A DNA stretch of 64,000 nt from Dyella sp. C11 (GTDB lineage: Bacteria; Pseudomonadota; Gammaproteobacteria; Xanthomonadales; Rhodanobacteraceae): positions 172,457 to 236,456 of the forward strand of contig NZ_QAVX01000004.1 of the NCBI RefSeq assembly GCF_003121485.1. The letters are read 5' to 3'. The notes under the pieces were generated by a model, which searched no databases, was not told where the DNA came from, and saw only the letters and a program-made list of their open reading frames with translations. A program made the translations under genes and the position numbers. This document shows, piece by piece, positions 9,879 to 19,319 of this stretch. Each line of letters starts with the position of its first letter. Positions within the stretch are counted from its first letter, which is position 1.

Positions 9879-11285
9879 TCAGGCGTCGAGCGTCTGCCGC
9901 AACTGCTGCAACGCCGGCAACAGGCTTTCCGGCTCGCGCAACGCCTTGCGTGCCGCACCAATCGCCTGACGCACGCGGCCCGGCGTTTCGCCGCGGGTGA
10001 TCACATCGATCGCTGGCGTGCGGCAGGCGAGCAAGGTGTCCACCCAGTCCGCCGGCTGCATGGCGCGAAAGCGGCGCGTGAACCGGCGGCTGGCACGAAA
10101 CGGCGCAGCCATGTCCTGGATCTGATCAAGGCTGCTGGCCAGGCGAGCAGGCGTGCGTTCGGCCATGGCCGGGTCCATCGCTTCAGCCATCGCGGCCAGT
10201 GCGTCGGCCAGCCGGCGGCGCAACACATCGGTCGAGCGTACCGGCCAGACGAACCACGCCGAGGCCAGCCCGATCACTGCGCCGATCACGATCTCTTCCA
10301 GTCGTTGCCACAGCAATGTGGACGGTGGCTGCGCATCGAAACCCTGCAACAGGGCGAGCGCCAACGTCACGAACAGCGCCCACCAGGCATAACCCAGTGG
10401 ACGCAGCCATACGCCGAAGAACAAAGCTGTAAGGATCAGTACGCCCGTGGTCGCGGGGTTGTCCGCGTGGAACGTCAATGTCATAGCGAGCACGGTGCCT
10501 GCCGCTGCGCCCAGTACGCGCAAGCCACTCTTGTAGGCCACGTCCAGTCGCCCACGATTGCCGCTGTGCACGATGAAGGCCGTCAGCACGATCCACGCCC
10601 AGCGCTCGGCAAAGAACGCGTAACCCACCGCGAAAGACAGCGCCAATGCCACCGCCATCTGGATCGCCATGCGCGTGGTGGCGTCGGGGCGGAGGCTGCT
10701 TTCCTGCTTTTGCGGCGTTGGCATCACCACTGGCGCGGGCAGCGGCGGAAGCAACTTCAATCTTCGCGCGCTCACGTGGCACACCGTCACCCACAACAAC
10801 GCGAGCAACGCCACCAGTACCGGTACCAGCCACGTAGGAATGGCAGCACCCGAGGCGACGCGAACATGCGGCACCGTCAGCAGCGTGACAAACGGCAGCG
10901 CGATCACCCCCGCCGCGCGTCGCGCCATCGAACCAAACCGACGCAGCCACACGGAAAGAAACATGCCCACCACAAACGCCGTGGCACCCATCCACGGCGC
11001 ATGACGCAACAACAAGCCCACGCCCATGGCGACAAACGCCACCAGCGGCAACACGACCACCGCTTCCAGTCGCCCGCGCAGATCGCGGTCCATATGGCTG
11101 CGCGACAGCGAAAGACTCAGCACCACCGCCAGCACGGCGGGACCGGGGCCTGGGGCGATGACCCATGTGCAAAGCAACGTGGCGATGCTCGCCAGCATCG
11201 TAATCACCGCTTCAACCAAGGGTTGTACGAGCGCCGATGCCTCCAGCCGGGTCATACGAATCCAGAAAGGAAGATCGTTGCTCAT
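9879..11285 (-). CDS. FUSC-family inner-membrane exporter (aromatic acid / fusaric acid resistance type)
   Basis: 468 residues with two sets of hydrophobic segments (about 20-160 and 245-390), each followed by a soluble part, the FUSC/YccS/AaeB layout. The second set contains WAWIVLTAFIVHSG and a C-terminal cytoplasmic helical region (about 395-468). Relatives export aromatic carboxylates or fusaric acid, often with a membrane-fusion partner, but no partner gene is adjacent here. The ATG at 11285 is chosen because the family starts there; upstream in-frame codons (to 11417) have no membrane-protein character. No strong ribosome site is visible. Confidence 0.75.
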   Translation of the reverse strand: MSNDLPFWIRMTRLEASALVQPLVEAVITMLASIATLLCTWVIAPGPGPAVLAVVLSLSLSRSHMDRDLRGRLEAVVVLPLVAFVAMGVGLLLRHAPWMGATAFVVGMFLSVWLRRFGSMARRAAGVIALPFVTLLTVPHVRVASGAAIPTWLVPVLVALLALLWVTVCHVSARRLKLLPPLPAPVVMPTPQKQESSLRPDATTRMAIQMAVALALSFAVGYAFFAERWAWIVLTAFIVHSGNRGRLDVAYKSGLRVLGAAAGTVLAMTLTFHADNPATTGVLILTALFFGVWLRPLGYAWWALFVTLALALLQGFDAQPPSTLLWQRLEEIVIGAVIGLASAWFVWPVRSTDVLRRRLADALAAMAEAMDPAMAERTPARLASSLDQIQDMAAPFRASRRFTRRFRAMQPADWVDTLLACRTPAIDVITRGETPGRVRQAIGAARKALREPESLLPALQQLRQTLDA

Positions 11286-11455
11286 GGCTACCGAATCAGG
11301 GTGGAAGCGAGGTCCAAAAAAATCATGGTGGCATGTGCCTGTTGCACGTCTAGGCAGGTGAGTCTCGCTGAAACAGTCGGCGTGGCGCCTACACGATAGC
11401 TTCACGACAGGCATCACAAATTCTCAGTAATGCAAGAAGTTACGACCCTGGTCAA

Positions 11456-11484
11456 TTGACAGTGAACTGAGCACGTCGTTAGAA
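11456..11484 (+). promoter_or_regulatory. Candidate sigma-70 promoter of the RHS gene
   Basis: TTGACA, 17-bp spacer, TTAGAA. The -10 box ends 42 bp before the start codon at 11527. The -35 is perfect and the -10 moderate. Confidence 0.55.
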
Positions 11485-11526
11485 ATTGCTCCATCCGTGC
11501 GCAATGTACGGGCCAAGGGGACAACT

Positions 11527-14500
11527 ATGCTCGGTTTGGTGCAGGGACGCCGCAAGGCGTGGCTCAATGCTGCGTCGTGCAAACCGTATTCGATGCTTGT
11601 GGCTGTTGCCGTGGGTGTGCTGTTTGCAACGGCGGCTTACGGCCAATCGAGTGGCGTGGAAGCTTACGAGGAGTTCGGCAAGCGTTTGCGCGCGGCGCAG
11701 GAAGTGACGCCGCTGAAATCTGATCTTTTCGGCGATCACGTGAGCCTTTACAACGGCTCCGTCGAATTCGACGTCACCGACATCGACATTCCCGGAAATA
11801 GCGCGCTTCCCGTGCAGTTTGGCCGTCGATTTGAAATTGAGGATCGACGTCTGCCGACCGGCCACTTGGGTGGCATGGGCGACTGGGACGTTGAGATTCC
11901 CTACATCGACGGTGTGTTTACCCATGAAGATGGATGGACGGTCCAGAGCTCACTTGCCAATCCGCAACAAAGCTACAGCCGATGCAGCCTGACCAATACG
12001 CCCTACATGTTTCTCTCTGGAACACAGGATTGGGCACCGGCCGTGTCGGTATGGGACGGCAACCAGCTGCATATTCCCAACGGCGTGTCGGAAGAACTTC
12101 TCGCGAATACCGAAGCAAAACTTCCTGCTGTCGGCGACGGTGGAACCTACCCATGGGTGACCAAAAGCTATAACCGTGTGAGCTGTTTGGCGGGCACCGC
12201 CAACGGCTACCCGGGCGAGGCGTTTTCGGTTCTCACGTCATCGGGAACCCGCTACACCTTCAATTGGGTGGTCGTGAACAACACGTCCGACCTGATCTAT
12301 CAGACGTCCGCGAGCGGCACTGGCACCGTGAAAGAAGGGGTGCAGCGTGATCGAATCTTCATGCTCGCGACGCAGGTGGTTGATCGTTTCGGCAACTGGG
12401 TCAAATACAACTACAGCGGCAACCAGCTGACCAGCATCACGGCCAGTGATGGTCGCGAAATCGACATTACCTGGTCCGGTGGCCTGGTCCAATCCGCGAC
12501 AGCAGTGTCGCCAACTTACGGATCGCGCACCTGGACCTACGGGTATTCAAACGGCAATCTCTCCTCGGTCACGCAGCCGGACGGCTCGATATGGTCGTAT
12601 AGCTATACATCCGGATCGCTGGCGACAACGAAAGTTTCGGATGTTTATGACGGCGGCCAGGTTCACTGCCAGCTAGAGCCCGACGGCAATACCGGCGGTT
12701 TCGTATACGCCATTACGTCGCCATCGGGCGCCACCGGCACATTCAACTTCTCCTACTCTCGGCACTACCGCACCATGGTGCCCAAGTCGTGCTTGCCGGC
12801 GACCAATCCACTGACCAACTACCCGTTGGTCTACAGCTATTTCGACAATTTCACGCTGACTTCCAAGCAGATCACGGGCGCGGGCATTGGCACGCAGACC
12901 TGGAGTTACAGCTACCCTGATCCGCCGGGCGGCTATTACCCCGCGTCGGATCAATACGTCCAGACCAGCGAAACGTATATTCCGCCCGGTGATTGTTCCG
13001 GCTGCACCATATCGAAGACCGTCACGGTGACGGAGCCGGGCGACATCATCAAGTACACGTTCGGCACGGCTTACGCCCGTAACGAAGGCTGGCTGCTGTC
13101 GACAGAGACCGACGCTCTGGACGGGACGGTCAAGAAAGTCGTCACCAATACGTATCTGACCGAAGACCAGGTCAGCGCGCAATTGTTTGCCGGTAATGCC
13201 GGTACGCAAGTGCAGCCGTCTTTCAAGAACCCGATGGTCAATCGCATTCGGCCCGTGACGATGACGACCACGGTGCAGGACGGTGACACCTATACGAACC
13301 AGACCGAAGCCTTCGATGTGTTCGCGCATCCCTCGCAAACACTGCGCTTCAACAGCATCGCTGGACAGTCATCCATTGAAGAGCGCACCACGTATCTCAA
13401 TGATCTGCCGCACTGGGTACTTGGGCTCAATCAGCAGGTCGACAACCTCACGACCGGTGAAACGGAAAGCAGCAACACGTTCGACCTGTCCAATGTCACG
13501 GTGACAGCGAAGTATCACTTCGGCTTATTGCTCAAGTCCTACACGTATAACGCGCAAGGCCAGGTGGCCTCGGTGACGGACGGTCGGAACAACACGATCG
13601 CTGTCAGCAACTACATGCGCGGCTTGCCGCAGACCATCAACTATCCGGACAACACCAGCCAGTCGCTCACGGTTGATGAGTTTGGCGACATCCGCTCGGT
13701 GACCGACCAGGCCGGGAATACCACGTCCTACAGTTACGACGCGATGGGACGCGTCTCGCAGATCACTTATCCGACGGGTGATGAGCAGTCGTGGTATCCC
13801 AAGTCGTTCACCTATGCGGTGGTCGGTGGTAGTGAGCGAGGGATCAGCGGAACGCATTGGAGGCTCACTGCAACCAAGGGCGACAACGTCGTTGTCACGT
13901 ACTTCGACGCGATGCTGCGACCGTTGATCTCGGACACCTCCATTGGCAGCGATCCCAGCTCGCATATCACGATCGAAAGCAGCTACGACTGGAAGGGACG
14001 CAAGACGTTCGCCGCGTTTTCGGTGTCGGGTAGCCCCAACGTCGGCGCCACCGCCGGCACGCACACGACGTATGACGAACTCGACCGCGTCACGGAGGTG
14101 GACGAGACTTCTGAGCTCGGCACGTTGACGACGAAGACGGCGTATCTCGCCGGTGCACAGCAACAAATCACCGATCCCAAGAACTACGTCACCACCACCG
14201 CTTATCAAGTCTTCGACCAGCCTTCGGAAGACAAGGTCATCCTGGTGCAGGCGCCGGAAGGCGTGAGCCAGAGCGTGGCGCGCGACATCTATGGCAATCC
14301 GACGACAATCCGCCAGTGGGGCAATTACGCCGGTCAGACCATCGACCTGAGTAAGCAGCTCATTTATGACGCGCAGCATCGTTTGTGTCGCACCATCGAA
14401 CCCGAAAGTGGCAGTGAGGTGTCGCACTACGATGCCGCCAACAATGTCGATTGGCGCGCGACCGGTCTTTCATTCGCCGATGGCACGTCGTGCGACCAGG

Positions 14501-17500
14501 ACCAGGTCGCCGCGACGGCGAAAACCCAGTACTCGTACGATGCGCTCAATCGTGTCAGCCAGGTTTTGCCGCCTTCGGGTACGCAGAGCACCACGTTCGG
14601 TTACGACGCGCTGGGCAACAAGAATTACGCCGCGTCGGGCATCAGCATTTGGTCGGCCAATCGCAACAAGCTGGGCCTGATCACGGATGAGACCCTCAAC
14701 GTGACGGGCAACGGCTCGAACGTGCTGCGCTACGGGCACGATGCGTACGGCACGGTGCGCACCGTGACTTATCCCGATGGTCTGGCCATCGATTACGCGC
14801 CGGATGCACTCGGTCGTGTCAAGCAAGCGGGCAGTTTCGCTACGGGAGTGAGTTATTTCCCGGACGGCAACGTCCAATCGTTCATCTATGGCAACGGCAC
14901 CCAGTATCTGGCGGAAGAGAATGCGCGCCAGTTGCTGAGCAACTTCACCTACGGCAAGACCGGCACGCTCAATCTCAGTGAGGACGTGGTCTACGACGCC
15001 AACGGCAACATCACCAACATCAACGACCTGGCAACCGGGCAGCGCACCAAATCGTTCGGGTATGACGGTCTCAATCGTCTGACCTCGGCGCAGGCGAGCA
15101 ATCTATGGGGTGCGGAAAGCTACACCTACGACCCGCTCAACAACATTCAGACGCGCACCACGGGTGGCCAGACCTACACGTACAACTACGACGCCACCAA
15201 TCTGTTGCGGTCGATCACCCTGGCCGGTGCACCGGTCAACACGTTCGGTTACGACCCGCGCGGCAATGTCACCAACAAGAACGGCAACACGTTGGTGTTC
15301 GATGCACTCAACCAGCTGCTGCAGATTCCGGGTTTCGACAGCTACGCCTATGACGCGGCCGGTCGCCGCGTGCAGAAAACGCCGGTCAACAGCACCACAC
15401 CGGTGTTCTATTTCTACAACCAGGCCGGCCAGTTGCTTTATCAGTACGACGCCAGCAATACCAAGCTCACGGATTACATCTATCTCGGCAAGAAGTTGAT
15501 CGCCCGCAACGAGACGATCGAATTCCCGGCGCCCACCGGCATCAGCTTCGACACCAATCCGAACAACGGCACGTACACGATCAGTTGGGCTGCGGCCACG
15601 GGTGCCACGAGTTATACGCTGCAGGAAAGCATCAACGGCGGCGCCTGGGCCACGATCTATACCGGCAACGGACTCAGTCAGGCTGAGAGCAACCGTGATG
15701 GCGGCACGTATACCTATCGCGTGCAAGGCTGCAAGACGGGTATGTGCACGGCGTGGACATCCTCGGCCAGCCTGGGCGTAACGCCGGCGTTGCCGACCAT
15801 CACCGTACCCACCAGCATCACCAACGGCACTTACACGGTGAGCTGGAGCACACCGCCGGGCGCAACCACTTTCGACGTGGCTGAAAGCCTCAATAGCGGT
15901 GCATGGACCGTCATTGCATCGAATACGTCGGCGAACTCGATCGCGCGCCCGGGCACGACCACCGGCAGCTACACCTACCAAGTAACGGCCAAGAACAGCT
16001 ATGGCAACCGCGGTGCGGCCACCTCAGCCGCGGTGACTGTGGACACCACCTACGGCGTGGTGCCACCGGCATCGGCCAGCATCACCGTTCCTGCTACCAG
16101 TAGTGATGGCACCGCAGCGATCAGCTGGAGCGCGGTCACCCAAGTCACGCATTACATCGTCCAACAAAGTAGCAACGGCGGTAATAGCTGGACGCAGATC
16201 TACAACAGTACGGGCACCAGTACCGCTCTCAGTGGCCTGGCCAACGGCAGCTATGTCTTCCAGGTACAGGCCTGCAACAACTACAACTGCGGACCGTGGA
16301 AGCAGAGCGGCACCCTGGTCGTCACACATCCGCCAGCCAGCGCGCCCAGCATCACCACGCCGGCCAACAACAGTACCGGCAATTACACGGTCAATTGGAC
16401 GGCGGTATCCACTGCGACGTACTACGTGCTTCTTGAGCAGGTCAATGGCGGCACACCGGCCCAGGTGCAGTCCACGGGCGCCATCAGTTGGACCGCCAGT
16501 CGCGGCAACGGCACCTACGTGTATCAGGTCAATGCCTGTAATGCGGGCGGATGCAGTGCACTGAGTGCCGGCGCCCAGACGGTCGTCGCGATCCCACCGG
16601 CGGCACCGGCAAGCATCAGCGTGCCAGGTACGAGTAGTGGCCCCACTACCCTGTCGTGGGCGGCGAGCGCCAATACGACCAGCTATCAACTGCTACACAA
16701 CTTCAACGGCGGTGGCTGGACCAGCGTCTACAACGGAAGCGCAACCAGCACCGTCGTCAATGAATCGGCCACGGGTTCCTACACCTACGAAGTCCGGGCT
16801 TGCTACAGCGCGCAGTGCAGCGCTTACGTCACCAGCGGTGCTGTAGCGGTGACCATTCCACCGGCGAGTTCGCCCACGGTGTCCGTACCGTCGACCAGCA
16901 ACAACGGTCAGTACACGGTGAGCTGGACGGCGGTGGCCGGGGCGACCACGTACTACGTGCAGGAGCAGGTCAACGGTAGTGGCTGGACGCAGGTGGTTTC
17001 CGGAGGCGGCACCGCTTGGGCACCCAGCGCCAAGAACAACGGTACCTACGGCTATCGCGTGCAGGCGTGTAACGCGGGCGGCTGCTCGGCATGGAGCGGC
17101 ACGAGCTCCGTCGTGGTCTCACTCAACATGCCGCTGCCGGCCAATGGGCAGTCCTACTGGCACACGTACACGATCTCGACCACGACCGGAAACATGGCGA
17201 TCGGCTTCGACATCGTTGGCGGGAACACGTGGGAGGTTTATTACATCCAGCCAGGCACCGTGCATGGCGTCATGGCCTCGGGTGCCACGCCGCCGTATGC
17301 AGTGACCGTGCAATACACCTGGACGCTTGTGGGAGCACCAGCAGGCTTCAACGACGCGGGTGGCTCATTCACTAATGGCGCGCCATCGCAGGTGAATGTC
17401 AGCAGCAATCCGAACAGTTGGTACACCACCAATTCGTGGAACAACCATTCCGGATCGCATGCACGGACGTATCAAGTGCGCGTGGATTTCTTTAGCGCGA

Positions 17501-17565
17501 CAGGGGCGAATATTTCAAGCTCTACATTTCAATTGACGGCAGATACTGAAGGTGCTGGGTCATGA
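11527..17565 (+). CDS. Giant secreted RHS/YD-repeat protein with C-terminal FN3 repeats
   Basis: 2012 residues. Signal peptide ends at AAYG-Q near residue 38. Residues 40-330 form an N-terminal RHS-associated region; about 330-1325 carry many YD repeats (forms such as YDALGRV, YDGLNRL and YDPLNN) expected to build a hollow shell. The shell ends at DYIYLGKKLIARNE. The usual core end (YTGH...ARYYDP..GRF) is missing here and is found in the next gene. Instead six FN3-like repeats of about 88 residues (about 1335-1864) and a unique 148-residue tail follow. The repeats share TVSW, VNGG and YRVQACN. The ATG at 11527 has AAGGGG seven bases upstream. A Sec signal argues against a type VI loaded Rhs; surface or contact-dependent roles are inference. 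Confidence 0.85.
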   Translation: MLGLVQGRRKAWLNAASCKPYSMLVAVAVGVLFATAAYGQSSGVEAYEEFGKRLRAAQEVTPLKSDLFGDHVSLYNGSVEFDVTDIDIPGNSALPVQFGRRFEIEDRRLPTGHLGGMGDWDVEIPYIDGVFTHEDGWTVQSSLANPQQSYSRCSLTNTPYMFLSGTQDWAPAVSVWDGNQLHIPNGVSEELLANTEAKLPAVGDGGTYPWVTKSYNRVSCLAGTANGYPGEAFSVLTSSGTRYTFNWVVVNNTSDLIYQTSASGTGTVKEGVQRDRIFMLATQVVDRFGNWVKYNYSGNQLTSITASDGREIDITWSGGLVQSATAVSPTYGSRTWTYGYSNGNLSSVTQPDGSIWSYSYTSGSLATTKVSDVYDGGQVHCQLEPDGNTGGFVYAITSPSGATGTFNFSYSRHYRTMVPKSCLPATNPLTNYPLVYSYFDNFTLTSKQITGAGIGTQTWSYSYPDPPGGYYPASDQYVQTSETYIPPGDCSGCTISKTVTVTEPGDIIKYTFGTAYARNEGWLLSTETDALDGTVKKVVTNTYLTEDQVSAQLFAGNAGTQVQPSFKNPMVNRIRPVTMTTTVQDGDTYTNQTEAFDVFAHPSQTLRFNSIAGQSSIEERTTYLNDLPHWVLGLNQQVDNLTTGETESSNTFDLSNVTVTAKYHFGLLLKSYTYNAQGQVASVTDGRNNTIAVSNYMRGLPQTINYPDNTSQSLTVDEFGDIRSVTDQAGNTTSYSYDAMGRVSQITYPTGDEQSWYPKSFTYAVVGGSERGISGTHWRLTATKGDNVVVTYFDAMLRPLISDTSIGSDPSSHITIESSYDWKGRKTFAAFSVSGSPNVGATAGTHTTYDELDRVTEVDETSELGTLTTKTAYLAGAQQQITDPKNYVTTTAYQVFDQPSEDKVILVQAPEGVSQSVARDIYGNPTTIRQWGNYAGQTIDLSKQLIYDAQHRLCRTIEPESGSEVSHYDAANNVDWRATGLSFADGTSCDQDQVAATAKTQYSYDALNRVSQVLPPSGTQSTTFGYDALGNKNYAASGISIWSANRNKLGLITDETLNVTGNGSNVLRYGHDAYGTVRTVTYPDGLAIDYAPDALGRVKQAGSFATGVSYFPDGNVQSFIYGNGTQYLAEENARQLLSNFTYGKTGTLNLSEDVVYDANGNITNINDLATGQRTKSFGYDGLNRLTSAQASNLWGAESYTYDPLNNIQTRTTGGQTYTYNYDATNLLRSITLAGAPVNTFGYDPRGNVTNKNGNTLVFDALNQLLQIPGFDSYAYDAAGRRVQKTPVNSTTPVFYFYNQAGQLLYQYDASNTKLTDYIYLGKKLIARNETIEFPAPTGISFDTNPNNGTYTISWAAATGATSYTLQESINGGAWATIYTGNGLSQAESNRDGGTYTYRVQGCKTGMCTAWTSSASLGVTPALPTITVPTSITNGTYTVSWSTPPGATTFDVAESLNSGAWTVIASNTSANSIARPGTTTGSYTYQVTAKNSYGNRGAATSAAVTVDTTYGVVPPASASITVPATSSDGTAAISWSAVTQVTHYIVQQSSNGGNSWTQIYNSTGTSTALSGLANGSYVFQVQACNNYNCGPWKQSGTLVVTHPPASAPSITTPANNSTGNYTVNWTAVSTATYYVLLEQVNGGTPAQVQSTGAISWTASRGNGTYVYQVNACNAGGCSALSAGAQTVVAIPPAAPASISVPGTSSGPTTLSWAASANTTSYQLLHNFNGGGWTSVYNGSATSTVVNESATGSYTYEVRACYSAQCSAYVTSGAVAVTIPPASSPTVSVPSTSNNGQYTVSWTAVAGATTYYVQEQVNGSGWTQVVSGGGTAWAPSAKNNGTYGYRVQACNAGGCSAWSGTSSVVVSLNMPLPANGQSYWHTYTISTTTGNMAIGFDIVGGNTWEVYYIQPGTVHGVMASGATPPYAVTVQYTWTLVGAPAGFNDAGGSFTNGAPSQVNVSSNPNSWYTTNSWNNHSGSHARTYQVRVDFFSATGANISSSTFQLTADTEGAGS
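15529..17118 (+). repeat. Six tandem FN3-like repeats inside the RHS gene
   Basis: About 265 bp per unit, six units in frame. Each unit encodes a P-rich lead, a TVSW strand, a YxVQEQVNGG segment, an aromatic YRVQACN strand and a Cys pair. DNA identity between units is only partial, so the duplication is old; unit 6 and unit 1 look closest in sequence. Confidence 0.8.
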
Positions 17566-17756
17566 GCCACAAGCCTAGTGCCTACAACGACTTCGGGCGC
17601 CATTTTGTTCGCAGGCACCCAGAGCTCGATCGCGCACCGTTCCCTTCGCGAATGGCAGCTATGAATTCCGCACGCCGCCATGTCGCGATAGATATCGGAG
17701 ACTCATGTCCGATCGCTGGGAAATTGCAGTCCAACCTTCAAGCGGCGAGACGTCCG

Positions 17757-18734
17757 ATGAGCGCAAGAACAATGCTCTTTTCCGTGATCCTGCTGGCCCT
17801 CGGAGCGTCATCAGCCGCAATGGCAACAACCACTACTTACATATATACAGACACTCAAGGAACGACGATTGCAGAGGCTGATTCGTCTGGCAACGTGACT
17901 GCAAATTATGACTATCACCCGTATGGCTCGTCATATAGCGGAGGGGGCATGGCCCCCTCCAAGGACGGTATCGGTTATACGGGTCATGTGAACGACGCGG
18001 ACACGAATCTCGTATACATGCAAGCGCGCTATTACGATCCAAGTTTGGGAAGATTTCTGAGTGTCGATTTCGTGGCGCCTGAAGCGGGAGACTATTTCGG
18101 GTTTGGCCGATACGGCTACGGGCGGAACAACCCGATCCTCAACATTGATCCTGACGGGCGTCAAAGCGAAAGTGTATCGATGACCGAGGTCTACCTTAGG
18201 GATGGTTCCACCATTTCTGTACCAACGAGGATTGCGGGGCAAGTAAAAGCTGCGGACGAAGTCCATGCCAATCTCACCGATGTGAACAACCCCAATATAG
18301 ATCGGAAAGGTGCTGCCAAAGCTTTGGATAAAGTTGGCACAGGAGCAACGGTGGTCACGTTGTCGACATCTGAGTTGCCACCCGTCGCAGCCGTGGCTGC
18401 GGTCGTCGACGAAGTGACGACTGTCGGCGCATTTGCGTTCGATCCCACAGCCGAGCGTTTGGTGAGTGTCGCAACGCTAGGCTTGAACAAAGTGGCGAAA
18501 GCCGGCACAAAAGGTAGCGAAACGGCGGCCAAGATCTTGGAGAATCAAGAGCGAATCAAAGGAGTTGGTGAGCTCGCGGATAAGGCAGCGGAGGCTCAAA
18601 ATGAGCACGCTAACAAGGAGGGTGAGGGGAAGAGCAGCGGAACCCCGGCAAAACCTCAGCAGAGCATTATCAATTGGTGGGGTCCGCAGAGCCCAGGGGG
18701 CTCGGATCGAAGAGATGATCCTACAAACCTATGA
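17757..18734 (+). CDS. Secreted RHS core-end protein with variable C-terminal tail (toxin candidate)
   Basis: 325 residues. It begins with a signal peptide (MSARTMLFSVILLALGASSA, cleavage at AMA-T), then carries the RHS core end missing from the upstream gene: TYIYTDTQGT, YDYHPYG, IGYTGHVNDADT, YMQARYYDPSLGRFLS and NNPILNIDPDG. After DPDG the sequence (about residues 140-325) changes to a unique tail rich in Ala, Lys, Glu and Asp without recognised catalytic motifs, as in polymorphic RHS toxins. The frame is open from 17562 (overlapping the previous stop as ATGA), but those 65 codons do not look like protein, so the start before the signal peptide is preferred; its ribosome site is weak. Codon use and GC are lower than in its neighbours, hinting at recent exchange. 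Confidence 0.7.
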   Translation: MSARTMLFSVILLALGASSAAMATTTTYIYTDTQGTTIAEADSSGNVTANYDYHPYGSSYSGGGMAPSKDGIGYTGHVNDADTNLVYMQARYYDPSLGRFLSVDFVAPEAGDYFGFGRYGYGRNNPILNIDPDGRQSESVSMTEVYLRDGSTISVPTRIAGQVKAADEVHANLTDVNNPNIDRKGAAKALDKVGTGATVVTLSTSELPPVAAVAAVVDEVTTVGAFAFDPTAERLVSVATLGLNKVAKAGTKGSETAAKILENQERIKGVGELADKAAEAQNEHANKEGEGKSSGTPAKPQQSIINWWGPQSPGGSDRRDDPTNL

Positions 18735-18767
18735 TTCCCTCTTTTGGACTTAAAAACAAAGGAAAAA

Positions 18768-19115
18768 ATGGACAAGCCACTTCTAGCCCTCAATTTAGGC
18801 CTGAGCACATTGGGTGTATTGGTCGCCGCTCCCATTTTTCCAGGCTATTCTGCCTTTCTAATTCTTCCCCTGGTAACCGGAGCTATTGCTTTTCGGTTAT
18901 TTGAGATGCCGAAGAACAAGTACCTATTTCTCGGGCTTGCCATCGCATCATTTCTCATTGGATGCCTATTACGGTTCATGCCGCGCGCAAATTCCGGTGG
19001 GCTAGGAGACGGTGGCCTAGTGTTATTGGCCGTCTGCTGGCTACCCTGTGTATACGTATTGCACAGGATGTGGAAATCTGAATCGCGATTGCACGCTACG
19101 AAAAGCGATATCTAG
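18768..19115 (+). CDS. Small four-helix membrane protein, candidate immunity protein of the RHS tail
   Basis: 115 residues, about four hydrophobic segments (ALNLGLSTLGVLVAAPIF, FLILPLVTGAIAFRLF, YLFLGLAIASFLIGCLL, LVLLAVCWLPCVYVLH). ATG at 18768 is preceded by AAAGGA, a strong ribosome site; a TTG at 18744 is a worse choice. It starts 33 bp after the RHS tail gene in the same direction and shares its reduced GC. No family is recognised. Position directly after a variable RHS tip is where immunity genes lie, so that role is suggested by context only. Confidence 0.6.
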   Translation: MDKPLLALNLGLSTLGVLVAAPIFPGYSAFLILPLVTGAIAFRLFEMPKNKYLFLGLAIASFLIGCLLRFMPRANSGGLGDGGLVLLAVCWLPCVYVLHRMWKSESRLHATKSDI

Positions 19116-19281
19116 GCGCAAATAGAGCATTGAAGTGAAACGTAGGTGCCTTAAAGTGCCATGACGCTATCGCCTTGACGTGTTTTGCTTTTGGTTTTGG
19201 CGAGTTGGGGGCTTAAGGCCGTGCATATCTGAGAATGGGATAACCTCAGTCATAGCACATAGCAAATGCTCTTCCACAGGC
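19116..19281. other. Gap between the RHS region and ntrB, low GC
   Basis: No convincing gene or RNA. The stretch is visibly AT-richer than the flanking core genes and marks the right edge of the accessory region. The regulatory repeat of ntrB follows at 19282. Confidence 0.4.
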
Positions 19282-19319
19282 ATTGCACCAAACCTAAGCG
19301 TTGTCCATCATGGTGCAAT
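19282..19319. promoter_or_regulatory. Inverted repeat with NtrC-like half-sites overlapping the ntrB start
   Basis: ATTGCACCA (19282-19290) and TGGTGCAAT (19311-19319) are perfect inverted 9-mers 20 bp apart. Both contain NtrC-type heptamers (TGCACCA/TGGTGCA). The right arm includes the first two bases of the ntrB start codon. This may be an NtrC autoregulatory site, or a hairpin in the mRNA that hides the start. Confidence 0.55.

Noticed and set aside
15529..17118. Regular repeats considered as CRISPR or recent tandem duplication
   Set aside because: Units are about 265 bp, in frame and diverged; they encode FN3-like protein domains.
17562..17756. Upstream extension of the RHS core-end gene to the ATGA overlap
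   Set aside because: The 65 codons look random and would bury the signal peptide; start at 17757 preferred, though a remnant of a formerly fused gene is possible.
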